From contig NW_026623008.1 in the NCBI RefSeq assembly GCF_023065955.2, positions 15,034,501 through 15,098,500 of the forward strand: 64,000 nt of DNA, given 5' to 3'. This document shows positions 34,257-44,726 of the stretch, piece after piece. The stretch's first letter is position 1, and every line of letters starts with the position of its first letter. The notes under the pieces are model-generated. The model worked only from the letters and a program-made list of their open reading frames with translations. It was not told where the DNA came from and did no database searches. This DNA is from Ursus arctos. Its lineage: Eukaryota; Chordata; Mammalia; Carnivora; Ursidae. The position numbers were made by a program, and so were the translations under genes.

Positions 34257-34431
34257 GGGGACACCTGGGTGGCTCAGTTGGTTAAGCAGCGGCCTTCTGC
34301 CTGGGATCGAGTCTTGCATTGGGCTCCTTGCTCAGCAGGAAGCCCACTTCTCCCTCTGCCTGCTCTGCCTGCCACTCTCCCTGCTTGTGCTCTCTATCTC
34401 TGACAAATAAAATCTTAAAAAAAAAAAAAAA
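34257..34431 (+). mobile_element. CAN-SINE, first of a four-copy cluster
   Basis: Preceded by ATGTGAATTTA and followed by AGTGAATTTA; partly deleted head-proximal body. Confidence 0.93.
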
Positions 34432-34440
34432 GTGAATTTA

Positions 34441-34643
34441 GGGGTGCCTGGATGGCTCAGTTGGATGAGCATCTGGCTCTTGATTTTGGCTCAGGTCATC
34501 TCAGGGTCCTGAGCTCGAGCCCTGCATCAGGCTCCACCCTAGGTGTGGAGCCTGCTTAAGACTCTCTCTCCTCCCTCTGCCTCTCCCACTTCCCCACCCC
34601 CCCACTCAAGTTCTCAAGCACTCTCAAAAAAAAAAAAAAAAAA
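34441..34643 (+). mobile_element. CAN-SINE, second of a four-copy cluster
   Basis: GGGGTGCCTGGATGGCTCAG head. Followed by GGCGGATTTA, a diverged target copy. Confidence 0.92.
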
Positions 34644-34653
34644 GGCGGATTTA

Positions 34654-34755
34654 GGGGCGTCTGGCTGGCTCAGTCAATACAGCATACAACTCTTGACCTT
34701 CGGGTCGTGAGTTCAAGTGCCACACTGGACCTAGAGTTTACTTTAAAAAAAAAAA
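34654..34755 (+). mobile_element. Short-form CAN-SINE, third of a four-copy cluster
   Basis: GGGGCGTCTGGCTGGCTCAG head, short body; followed by GTGGATATAAAG. Confidence 0.92.
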
Positions 34756-34780
34756 GTGGATATAAAGTAATGATTTCATT

Positions 34781-34983
34781 GGGGCGCCTGGGTGGCACAG
34801 CGGTTAAGCGTCTGCCTTCAGCTCAGGGCGTGATCCCAGCGTTCTGGGATCGAGCCCCACATCAGGCTCCTCTGCTATGAGCCTGCTTCTTCCTCTCCCA
34901 CTCCCCCTGCTTGTGTTCCCTCTCTCGCTGGCTGTCTCTATCTCTGTCGAATAAATAAATAAAATCTTTAAAAAAAAAAAAAA
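34781..34983 (+). mobile_element. Young CAN-SINE, fourth of a four-copy cluster
   Basis: GGCACAGCGGTTAAGCG variant; AAAGTAATGATTTCATT and AAAGTAATGATTTTGT flank it. Confidence 0.96.
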
Positions 34984-35092
34984 GTAATGATTTTGTAACT
35001 GCTGCCCAGAATCCCAATAGCAGCCTCTGAGTAGCCAAGGTAGGTAGTGATTTAAATGCATTTAAAGTTTTTTTTATAATACATGTGAATAT

Positions 35093-35212
35093 TATAGAAG
35101 CAAATTAAGCTTCTTTAAATTAAGCAAAATAAGCAAAGTATAGACTTAAATATAGAAGCAAATTAAACGTCTTTAAATTAAGCAAAATAAGCAAAGTATA
35201 GACTTAAATATA
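35093..35212. repeat. 58-bp tandem duplication
   Basis: The unit beginning TATAGAAGCAAATTAA occurs at 35,093 and 35,151 with only a few differences, and the next copy starts before diverging. Confidence 0.93.
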
Positions 35213-36119
35213 AATACCCAAACCAATGCCCGTCAAGGACTAATTTTAGGCTTGCAAAGAAACGCTGGAAAGAATTTCTGTTCAGTCTCTAACCTTCCTT
35301 AAATGTAGAAACAATTACACAGGCAAAGTTCAGAGTTTAAATCAAAAATCTACCTGTCACTTATTCAATGTCACTTTCCCCATCTACATAAAGCTAACCT
35401 GGAAAGCTGTAAAAGACTACACTTTCAGGGTTCTCTTTCCTCTTGGCAGCCGCTGCTTCCTCTTTTCTGTCATTTCATCATCCTCGTCACATCGGTGGGT
35501 GCTGCATGGAACCCTAAGAACCTTTGCTTTCCTCTTCACTCTGTTATGCTTGTATTTCCACAAATTTGTTTTTCCAGCCCTTTCTGCTCACCTGACTTCC
35601 ATCTCCTTATTTCTAAACATGTCCAGTTCACCTCCAACTCTTAACCAAGTAAGATGTTCCATTCATGTCAAATCCAACATGACCTCAACTGAATTTATCT
35701 GCTCACTACCTCAAAACATGATATAAAATCAAATCCTACATCTTCTTTACTCCATCACCAACAGTATCATTTTCCAGTCTCAAAGCCTCAGAGTCAGTTT
35801 TAGCTCTTTTCATTCACCAAGGATATTCAAATCTCTAGCTTTCTTCCTTTGAGAGCTTCCATGATATAATCACCCTTTCCTTTTCATCTCCCTCTAGACT
35901 AGACGTGCATCACTAAAATCCTGGAAAACCTTCAGTGGGCCTAGCATATTAGTCTTCATGCTTCCTATTGATCTCAATTCACCCAGCACCAACTTCATCT
36001 TCCTCTAACTACCAAACGTGTTAGTAGGTATCAGGCTTTCAAAAACTTCTGCTTGCTACAAGATAAAAAAACAGGTATCAAAAAATTTCCACAACTGTCA
36101 CATGCATTACACATTAGGT
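35213..36119. other. Unrecognised, partly pyrimidine-rich sequence
   Basis: CT-rich text from 35,430 to 36,010 may be a decayed ancient repeat; no exon recognised. The 75-codon frame at 35,499-35,726 has no similarity that I know. Confidence 0.35.
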
Positions 36120-36430
36120 TTTCAGTCAAGTGCATCTTCTGACTACCCTAAACACATCACCTAGCCCTATTTCCTAGCTGCTATAAAAGCATTTTTCCCT
36201 CAACCATAAATGTCCTTCCTCTTTCAATCTACCCAAATCCTACTTCCTAACTCCTCCAGTCCTCACTGATCTCTCAGGCCTTTGACCTCCTACCTCTATT
36301 TAGGGAGCACCTTAAATTCTTTAACTATTTGACTGGAGAACCTAAGAGGCAGAGGCCCCACACTTCAGGATTCTTTTGTATCTCCATCAACAGCTAGTGC
36401 ATGCAGTTATTTAATAAACACTTGGCTCCT
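36120..36430 (+). repeat. L2-like 3' end
   Basis: CCTTTGACCTCCTACC, CTAAGAGGCAGAGGCCC and TTTAATAAACACTTGG occur in L2-like order; diverged. Confidence 0.5.
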
Positions 36431-36919
36431 TTAGCCATTTAATAAATCATTGTGTGTCTACTAAGCATCAGGCACTATTAACCTAATCTGTGGAATCAAA
36501 ACAATGACCAAAATTTTCCTTCCCTTTTCTACTTCTCTCTTGTCTCAAGATTCCATTATTTTTTTTCCTTCTCCTTTGAGCATCCTAACCTTGCCATTTC
36601 TAGTCATCCTGTTCCCTTCAGATGAGACTTCAACTGAATAGTAACTAAGCCATTTTCATAAAAATGATTCTGGAATACAAAAAAAACCTACTCTTCTCTC
36701 CAAATATTCAGAAAAATTAGGAAGGGTGACCAGCTATGTTTCTGAAGGCTATGTTGCCAGTTGGAGCGCTCTCACAATTGTCCTTATCATTGACACTAAT
36801 TTTCACACACGATATCCTCATGATAGGCAGACCAAAGTCTTCAATTTCACAAAAACACGGGCAGACTTACTTTCTGTACTTAGACTCTGTGTTTGATAAA
36901 TATAGGATTAAAAAGAGAA
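36431..36919. other. Unique sequence with a MIR-like trace
   Basis: TCTACTAAGCATCAGGCACT (36,457-36,476) resembles a MIR core; the rest is unrecognised. Confidence 0.35.
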
Positions 36920-37195
36920 TTACAGTCTAGAGGAGACTAAGGAGAAGTAATAACCAAATGCAATGTGGGATCCTGAAACAGAAAAAGAATAATGGAAAAA
37001 CTGGTAAAAATTATAATAAGGTCTGCACTTTAGTTGATAATATTGTATCAATGTTAATTTCCTGTGCTTGATAATTGTACAATGATAACGCAAGATCTTT
37101 ATATTAGGGGAAGGAGACAAGGGACAGGAGAGAACTCTTACTATTTTGGCAAGTATTCTGTAGGTCTAAAATCAGTTTATAAGTTTCTTTTTTAA
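36920..37195 (+). repeat. Old L1 3' end
   Basis: AAATGCAATGTGGGATCCTG, ATATTGTATCAATGTTAAT, TTATATTAGGGGAAGGAG and GTCTAAAATCAGTTTATAAG follow the 3'-terminal text of old L1 subfamilies. Confidence 0.75.
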
Positions 37196-37660
37196 AAGAG
37201 ACTGACAATACTTTGCTCCTATTTAGTTTACATGCTAATGTCAAAGACTTTATAACTACAAGATCAAATACAAATTGTTAGACCAAGGGATATAAAATGT
37301 CTTGCTGCTTCCCAAAACATATATATTTTAGTAACATATATAGAAGTAGCATAAAGACTCCTAATTTTCTAAACTATATATAATGGTTACTAGATAGGAT
37401 GACTGTTTAATTTACCATCCAAACCAGGGCCATTACAGGAGAAAGGAGATCTTTGGTCACCCTACTGGTAAGTCAAAGTGATCACTGTTGTTAAACACCT
37501 CAAATCAGTTTGAGTTTGTACAAACCTGATGCTTTGGCAATCTCCCTCAACCTCAGGAACAAACACCCTGGGGGAGGAAACAGAAAGATAGACCAGGGAT
37601 CCCCAAAGAAGATTACGTAAAGGGAAAATGAGTCAATACATACTAATATCCTTGTATCTT
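37196..37660. other. Mostly unique sequence
   Basis: CCAAACCAGGGCCATTACAG / GGTCACCCTACTGG (37,420-37,467) may be a decayed repeat; no exon recognised. Confidence 0.35.
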
Positions 37661-37676
37661 TTAATTATGATTTTCA

Positions 37677-37851
37677 GGGGCACCTGGGTGGCTCAGTCGG
37701 GTAAGTGTCTGCCTTCAGCTCAAGTCATGATCCCAGGGTCCTGGAATCAAGCCCGCATCAGGTTCCTTGCTCAGCGGGGAGCCTGCTTCTCCCTTTCCCA
37801 CTGTCCCTCTCCCCACTTGTTCTCTAAAATAAATAAAACCTTTAAAAAAAG
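37677..37851 (+). mobile_element. CAN-SINE
   Basis: Perfect 15-bp duplication TAATTATGATTTTCA at 37,662 and 37,852. Confidence 0.97.
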
Positions 37852-37866
37852 TAATTATGATTTTCA

Positions 37867-38984
37867 AAAGAAAGTCAAGAATAAAAACACTGACTTTCCA
37901 GAGCAGGATTCAGCTTTCATTGCCTTGCCTAAAATGTACCACATTCGAGTACACTCGCCCAGTCACAACACAAAATGTAATAAGCTAAGGTCAAGTACTC
38001 TGTTGTCTACTTTTGAAACAGCAATTACCTCAGGAATTTGGACTGGTTCCAAATTCTAATATTTCTTAAAAAGATCAACAATATAATATTGAAATTATCA
38101 GATGAATATGATATATTAGCCTCAAAGTCTCAACAATATTAACCAGGGACTTGAGGTCATTAAAATTTTACATAGGTTAAGACCTACTTCCTTCATATAT
38201 TTAATGAGCTAAGCTAAAAACATGCATACTAATTTATAAAACTTAAAAAGTAGATATATTCTTAAAAAATCAGCAACTCCGTTCTCATATATTTCAAGTC
38301 ACTGAAGAGACTATGTGTGTGTGTAGAAAATTTTCATCCAAAGCCCTGTTTTTATTAGACTTGAAAGGTTATAAAAAGCCTCTTCATTAACGTAGTCTTT
38401 TCCTGAATAGCAGAAAGAATTCCGTTAGAGGTGAGCAGTATTTCCCAATTTTATTTCTTTATAAAAATATACACATTAGAAGAGCCTGAGGGTATAACCA
38501 AATAAATAAAAAAATCAAATTTAACTTGAAAATTATATAATTGCTCTAGGCAGAACTAATACTCTATATGAAATACAATAACCCAAGAATTTGTAACTTA
38601 CAATTTCAATTCTTCACAGCACAGCAAAATAGTCAAATGCCTTCATGTTATTCTTCACAAAGCTATCACTGCTTAATAGGAATTTATCTTAATACAGATA
38701 GGCAAAATCTCTCTTGAGTAGCTCTATTTTTTTAGGCATTATACAAAAGGTGAAAATGATCAAAGTTCATTTACTCAATAGGTCATATTTTATAAATAGC
38801 ACACCTCATGAAATTTCAAACACTTAATGGATAATAAAACCTCAAATGTAGTTCTGTGGTATCATTCCTAGTCTCTTAATCTTTCCTGTTCCTTATTTCA
38901 ACCTGCACACCTCAACAAATCTTCAAAAAGTTTTCATCATGTCAGTCTCCCAATAAATAAAAAATGAAAACAAAAGAAATACAA
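37867..38984. other. Unique AT-rich sequence
   Basis: Over 1.1 kb without a recognised repeat, exon or RNA gene. Confidence 0.45.
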
Positions 38985-39316
38985 CTGATTTTTTACAAAG
39001 TGCTCAGACAATTCAAAGAATATTCTTTTCAACAAACAGTGCTGAGACAACTGGATAGTCCCATGCAGAAGAATAACCTTGGACTCCTACTTCACAGCAT
39101 ACATAAAAATTAACTCAAAATGGATCAAAGGCCTAAATTTAAGAGGTAAAATTATGAAAGAAGAAAAGAAAGGAGTAAATTCCCATGTCTCTGGGTTAAG
39201 GAAAGCCTTCTTAAACACACTAAGGAAGCACAAGTGACAAAAGTAAAACAGATAAATTTGACTTCTTCAAAATTAAACATTTTTATGCTTCAAAGGACAA
39301 TATCAAGAAAGTGAGG

Positions 39317-39422
39317 GGAGCCTGGCTGGCTTAGTCAGTACAACATGCAACTCTTGGTCTTGGGGTTGTGAGTTCAAGCCCCAAGTTGGGTACAGAGATT
39401 CCTTAAAAATAAAATCTTCAAA
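39317..39422 (+). mobile_element. Short-form CAN-SINE inside L1
   Basis: GAGCCTGGCTGGCTTAG head; AAGAAAGTGAGG / AAGAAAGAGAGG flank it. Confidence 0.9.
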
Positions 39423-39484
39423 AAGAAAGAGAGGGGGAGAGAGCGAGAGAAGACAACCTACCGAATGGGAGAAAACATCTGTAG

Positions 39485-39910
39485 AGGCAACTGGGTGGCT
39501 CAGTCGGTTAAGCTTCCTACTCTTGATTTGGGCTTGGGTCATGCTCAGGGTCATGAGGTTGAGCCCCTGTAGAGCATGGCTCCGTGCTTCAAGGGGAGTC
39601 TGCGTGAGTTTCTCTCTTTCCCTCTCCCTCTGCCCCTCCCAGCACCTTGTGCACACGCACGCACATGCGTTCTCTCTCTCTCAAATAAATATTTTTTTTT
39701 AAGATTTTTTAAATTTATTTGAGAGAGCACAAGTGAGAGAACACAAGCAGGGGGAGCAGCAGAGGGAGAGGGAGAAGCAGACTCCCACTGAGCAGGGAGC
39801 CAGATGTGGGGCTTGATCTCAGGACCCTGAGATCATGACCTAACCCAAAGGCAGATGCTTAACCGACTGAGCCACCCAGGTGCCTCTAAATAAATAAATC
39901 TTTAAAAAAT
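39485..39910 (+). mobile_element. CAN-SINE split by another SINE
   Basis: Body 39,485-39,690 and tail remainder 39,887-39,910 (TAAATAAATAAATCTTTAAA). Confidence 0.9.
39691..39886 (-). mobile_element. CAN-SINE nested in a SINE tail
   Basis: Reverse copy inserted at AAATAAATA of the host tail, which recurs on its far side. Confidence 0.92.
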
Positions 39911-40294
39911 TGTGCACACACACACATATATACACATATAAATTTGTAAATGTATCTGATAAGGGATTTGGATCCAGAATAAAGAACTTACAATAACTTA
40001 AGAACTTAATAATTAAAAGACCACCTCAGTAAAAACTGGGCAGAGGTAAAAAGAAAAAACTGGGTAAAGGATTTGAACAGACATTTCTCCAAAGACAAAT
40101 GGCAAATAAACACACAAAAATATGCTCAATCAGCCACCAAGGAAAAGCAAATCAAAACCATAATGAGATACCACTTCACACTCACTAGGATGTCCTATGA
40201 AAAAAAGACAGATAATGACAAGTGCTGGAAAATGGTGCAGTCATTTTGGAGAAAGTCTGACAACTTCTCAAAATGTTAAACTTGGAGTTAACCT

Positions 40295-40463
40295 TGGGGC
40301 ACCTGAGTGGCTTGATTTTGGCTCTGGTCATGATCTTGGGGTAGGTCATGATTTCAGGGTCATGAGATCTGCCCGAGAAAGATTCTCTCTCTCCCTCCCT
40401 CTGCCCCTCCCCCTGATCTCATGTGTGCGGGCTCTCTAATAAATAAATGTTAAAAACAAAACA
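40295..40463 (+). mobile_element. Diverged CAN-SINE inside L1
   Basis: GGGGCACCTGAGTGGCTTGA head; AAACTTGGAGTTAACC / AAACATGGAGTTACC flank it. Confidence 0.9.
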
Positions 40464-40589
40464 AACATGGAGTTACCTTATAAAACCCAGCAGCTGCACT
40501 CCAAGGTATATACCCAAGAGAAATGAAAACCTGCATCTGCACAAAGACTTTCACAGCATAATTATTCGTAATACTCAAAAAGTTGATGA

Positions 40590-40769
40590 GGCACCTGGGT
40601 GGCTTGGTCAGTTAAGCATCTGCATTCCACTGAGGTCATGATCCCAGGGCCCTGGGATCAAACCCCTGTTGGGCTCCCTGCTCAGCGGGAAGTCTCCTTC
40701 TCCCTCTTCCCTGCCCCCTGCTTGTGATCTCTCTCTCTCAAAAATAAATAAATAAAATCTTTCAAAAAA
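40590..40769 (+). mobile_element. CAN-SINE inside L1
   Basis: GGCACCTGGGTGGCTTGG head; AAAAGTTGA / AATAGTTGA flank it. Confidence 0.92.
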
Positions 40770-41086
40770 ATAGTTGAAACAACCCAAATATCCATCAAAT
40801 GATGAATAAATAAAGGAAATGTGGTATCTGGAACATTATTCAGCAGTTTTTAAAAAAGTACTGAAACATACTACATCACAGATGACCCTTAAAAACATTA
40901 GGCAAAGTAAGAGAAACCAGTCACAGAAGACTATCTACTGTATTGTATCATTTATATGAAATGTCCAGAATAGGCAAATCTACAGAGGCAGAAAGCAGAT
41001 TAGTACTTGCCTTTGGCAGAAAGAACTGGGGGGAAATAGGGAGTCTAATGGGTTTCTTTTGTGAGTGATAAAAATGTTCTAAAACT

Positions 41087-41250
41087 GGGGCACCTGAGTG
41101 GCTCAGTCGGTTAAGCATCTGCCTTCGGCTCAGGTCTGCCTTCGGCTCAGGTCATGACCCTGATGAGCCCCTGCTCAGCAGGGATCTGCTTTTCCCTATC
41201 CCTCTGCCCCTCCCCCTGTTCCTTCTCTCAGATAATAAAATCTTTTTTTA
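41087..41250 (+). mobile_element. CAN-SINE with internal 17-bp duplication
   Basis: The text TCTGCCTTCGGCTCAGG is present twice in a row near 41,117-41,150. Flanked by AAAATGTTCTAAAACT and AAAAGTTCTAAAACT. Confidence 0.94.
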
Positions 41251-41399
41251 AAAAGTTCTAAAACTGATTTTGGTGATGGCTGCACAACTGTGAATATACT
41301 CAAAACCACTGAATGGTACACTCTAAATGGGTGGCTTGTGCGGTATCCAAACTATAGCTCAATAAAGCCATTAAAAAAAATAAAATAATAGTTTCACAC

Positions 41400-41660
41400 A
41401 AATGAAGTCTAACCTTCTCCTAAACTGATTCAAAGCCCTCTACAATCTAAACCCATTATTTCAAATATTCTACCACAATAATCTTCCACTCCAAGCACAC
41501 TGATGAGGATCCTCACAACCCAGCATACAGCATGCTTATTTCATGCCCAAACTTTTGTTCATGTTAATTACTCACTCACCACAATCCATTCCTCTCTGCC
41601 CATCTAAGCCCTGACTGTAGTCTTAAGCTCTTGTTTAATGTTTTTTAAAATCATCTTTCA
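41400..41660 (+). repeat. L2-like fragment
   Basis: CAAAGCCCTCTACAATCTAA, CCACTCCAAGCACACTGATG and AACTTTTGTTCATGTTAAT resemble the L2 3' half. Confidence 0.55.
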
Positions 41661-41728
41661 GTTCAAATTCTGTTTCTTATATGCTATTTTCTAGGGCCTA
41701 CTTTCTGCTGGCAGATAGTTAAGTAACA

Positions 41729-41871
41729 GGCACCTGGGTGGCTCAGTCGTTAAGCGTCTGCCTTCAGCTTGGGTCATGATCCCAGCGTCCTGGGATTGCA
41801 CCCCTGCTTGTGTTCCCTCTCTTGCTGTCTCTCTGTCAAATTAATAAATAAAATGTTTTAAAAAAAAAAAA
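41729..41871 (+). mobile_element. Internally deleted CAN-SINE
   Basis: Lacks the middle between CCTGGGATTG and CACCCCTGCTTGTGTTCC. Perfect 16-bp duplication AGATAGTTAAGTAACA at 41,713 and 41,872. Confidence 0.96.
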
Positions 41872-42053
41872 AGATAGTTAAGTAACAAAGGAAGCAAGAC
41901 ACAATTGTATATGTAGTCCCACCCTGGCCCCGGTCCCTGTTCCCTCTACAGTAACAGAAACACTCCTGGGGACCCTGCCAGGATGAGAGAGACTGAGACA
42001 AATACTGCTGTCCCTCCAAAGGACATTTTTTAGCAATAAAATTGTCAAGTATT

Positions 42054-42097
<44 letters not shown>

Positions 42098-42107
42098 GAA
42101 AGAAAAA
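42054..42107. repeat. AAAG microsatellite
   Basis: About eleven AAAG units ending in a slightly impure A-rich part; likely length-variable. Confidence 0.95.
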
Positions 42108-42589
42108 AATCCCTTTTATGTAATTTGACCTTAAGTTACGTTACAACAAAAGAGCAGAATTTAAGCCCATTAAATAAAGCCCATAGAAAAAAGTGCGAGA
42201 AAGAAATATATCAAAATGTTAACAGTAGTTATCTCCACATACTAAGATTATGACTTTTTACTTTTCCATATTTTTTTAATTTCCTGATTCAACTACATTA
42301 GTTCTTATAATCACAAAACAAAATTTTTCATAGTAACATTTGACTATACAAGTTTTTCCACTTTGGCCTTATACCAACCCTCATCATCAGTATCCATACT
42401 TCAAAGGCAACTCAGCCACATTAGATGACTTTGTAAACTGGGTCATCTCAAACAAAATTATGAAACTACTATCAATTCAATTACACAACAGCCCAAAGCA
42501 ATTTTAGGGCAGCCTTGAATGCTAAATGTGAGTTGTGATGCCATCTATACTAGCCCTAAAACTTATCTTAAAACTGATTCCCAGACTCT
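42108..42589. other. Unique AT-rich sequence
   Basis: Nothing recognised. Confidence 0.4.
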
Positions 42590-42745
42590 AACTTAATCAA
42601 CATTTCAACAAATATTTACAGACTTCCTATCTGCCAAGTACTGCTCTAGAGGTTGCCAATTCAACAGCAAACAAAACTGACAAAATTCTCTGCCTTTACG
42701 GACCTCACATTCTATTGATAGAATTTAGTATCTCATAAGAGGGAA
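42590..42745 (+). repeat. Ancient MIR-like repeat
   Basis: CAACAAATATTTACAGACTT, CCAAGTACTGCTCTAGAGG and TTACGGACCTCACATTCTA show the same order as at 8,632-8,780. Confidence 0.5.
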
Positions 42746-43248
42746 CACACACAGGCTTGAAAAAGTACAAAACTACTACTAGTTAATAAAGGTCATAAAA
42801 ACTGACAAATTTCAAACGTACTTAAAATAGTTAAAACGGTCTCAAATTTCAGCTGAGGCTACAAGAGAGTGAAAAACTCCTTCTGGATGGCAGCAAGCCA
42901 AAGAACTAAAGCCATTTGAGAATTCAGAAGTTGCCTGGGATCTTGCAATATTTCATCGATGTAAATCTCAGCTGCAGTTTATACTCTGCTTGAAGTCAGG
43001 CACCTAGCTAAGAATCAGGAAACAGTTTCCTATTATATTAGCTCAAATTATTATTCCTAAAGTAAAAATAGATTGTATCTCATCACAAGAGTTTATTCCA
43101 GAACTTACCTTCCCTCATACTTGATAATGAACTAACTTTATCAACCAGAGCAACCAGCATCTGGCTGGCCATGGCAACCTTATTTTATGGTCCCAAGCCA
43201 TCCCACGATCTTCACTACCTAAGTCAGAGAGGCATTTCAGTCTGTTTG
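42746..43248. other. Unique sequence beside the U2 remnant
   Basis: No exon or repeat recognised. Confidence 0.4.
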
Positions 43249-43285
43249 ACTACACTTGATCTTAACCAAAAGGCCAAGAAGCGAT
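43249..43285 (-). pseudogene. Truncated U2 snRNA pseudogene
   Basis: The minus strand from 43,285 matches the first 37 nucleotides of U2 small nuclear RNA with two differences, both C-to-T (U2 positions 10 and 21). It begins exactly at the U2 5' end and keeps the start of the branch-point recognition region (GTGTAGT). Beyond nucleotide 37 the similarity is lost, so the rest of U2 is missing. Short U2 remnants starting at the exact 5' end are common retroposed pseudogenes. I see no snRNA promoter element, so it is not a working gene. Confidence 0.85.
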
Positions 43286-43509
43286 TGGTCTGTTTAACGA
43301 AATCTAACATTAATAAGCCAAAAACCAGAGGCTTCTTATGCAATCAAGTTGCCTTTCCTGTGATCCATGTTAGCATACTTCTAATATCAATGTCTGACCA
43401 TCAGACAAAGAATCCATTAATAGGTCTCTACAAATCCTTCCCGCCTACTTGAAAGAACAAAACAAACCTCACACCATAATCTTCAGAAATCATAAGCCAT
43501 TGTAATTCA

Positions 43510-43645
43510 AGAGAGTCACTTAATAAACTAGTCTAACTCCTTCATTTTAGAGAAAGGGAAACTGACGCCCAGAGCATTTATGTGATTAGTCCAAGATAAC
43601 ACCTCTGAAAAACGGAAAAGCCAAACTCAAATCCAGATTTTTTTT
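43510..43645 (+). repeat. MIR fragment
   Basis: TAGAGAAAGGGAAACTGACG, CCCAGAGCATTTATGTGATT and CCAAACTCAAATCCAG are the 3' half of MIR. Confidence 0.65.
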
Positions 43646-44173
43646 TTTTTTTTACTACAAATCAGGTACACTTCTCGATACATAAAGCTAAATTTACCTA
43701 TATTTCAAGGCTAGTTTTCAAGCCAAAAATCTAGTTATCAGAAGAGCAGGAAGGTATTATAAGATGAGTGGAAAGGAGACCAAGAGACCAGATCTGAAAT
43801 TATCTTCTCATACTCTAATTCCTGGTATTATGGTACAGATGATACTTTGAATCTATGGCAATTGTGTTTTGATTGCCATGTTGTAGGCTACCTCCCCTAG
43901 CTTCTCTGCTCCTGCTAAAAACCTGAAACATGACAGAAATCCATTTACTCAAGTTCTATGCAGCAGCAACAGCAAAAGAACTGGTAAGTCAGCTGGCAGA
44001 AGAAAGCTCTGTAAACCTCGGGTAATTCTTACTCATCCTTCTAATGTAGTTCAGATGTCAATTTTTTCTAGGAAGCCCTAATTCCTCCTTCCTCCAGGCT
44101 AAGCTCTTACAGCAGAATTATCATCACACTTACTTCATGGTATTGTCACTTACCTGTTGGGACCAAGTTTTTT
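43646..44173. other. Unique sequence
   Basis: Nothing recognised except a T-run at 43,640-43,655. Confidence 0.4.
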
Positions 44174-44190
44174 GAAGGTAAAAGCTTTTC

Positions 44191-44392
44191 TTTTTTTTTT
44201 CTTTTTTTTTTTTTTAAAGATTTTATTTGACAGAGAGAAAGAGCACAAGTAAGGGGAACAGCAGGCAGAGGAAGAGGGAGAGGCAGGCTCCAAGCTGAGC
44301 AGAGAGCCCAATGTCGGGCTCGATCCCAGGACCCTAGGATTATGACTGACCCAAAGGCAGGCGCTTAGCCAACTGAGCCACTCGGGCACCCG
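44191..44392 (-). mobile_element. CAN-SINE
   Basis: GAAGGTAAAAGCTTTTC / GAAGGCAAAAAGCTTTTC flank it. Confidence 0.94.
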
Positions 44393-44555
44393 GAAGGCAA
44401 AAAGCTTTTCAACCCTACACCTAGCACTGAGTTTGGCATACAGTACAGGCTCAATAAATGAACAAATCAATTTTAAAACTTGCCACTTACGCTGAAGCTC
44501 CAATATAAATGGCTAAAACATGGCAATCTTGTTATGATTTAAAACACGGTTTTCA

Positions 44556-44726
44556 GGGGTGCCTGGGTGGCTCAGTCAGTTAAGCATCTGCCTTCATCAG
44601 CTCAGGTCATGCTCCCAGGGTCCTCCCTCTCCCTCTGCCCCTCCCTCAATTCTGCTCATGTTTGCGTGCCCGCGCACACGCATGCTCTCTCTCAAATAAA
44701 TCAATCTTAAAAAAAAAAAAAAAAAA
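44556..44726 (+). mobile_element. CAN-SINE, internally shortened
   Basis: AAAACACGGTTTTCA before and AAAACCCGCGGTTTTCA after; the last SINE before the promoter. Confidence 0.94.

Larger units (their letters stand above)
38985..41385 (+). mobile_element. Old L1 3' half with six SINE insertions
   Basis: From TTTCAACAAACAGTGCTGAG through TGGATCAAAGGCCTAAATTT, AACAGACATTTCTCCAAAGA, GAGATACCACTTCACACTCA, ATTATTCAGCAGTTTTTAAA and ACTGATTTTGGTGATGGCTG to CAATAAAGCCATTAAAAAAA, this is the end of ORF2 plus the 3' untranslated region of one old L1. All frames are broken, by mutations and by the SINEs listed within it. Confidence 0.85.

Noticed and set aside
39303..39656. 117-codon minus-strand frame
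   Set aside because: Reads antisense through two SINEs and has no independent support.
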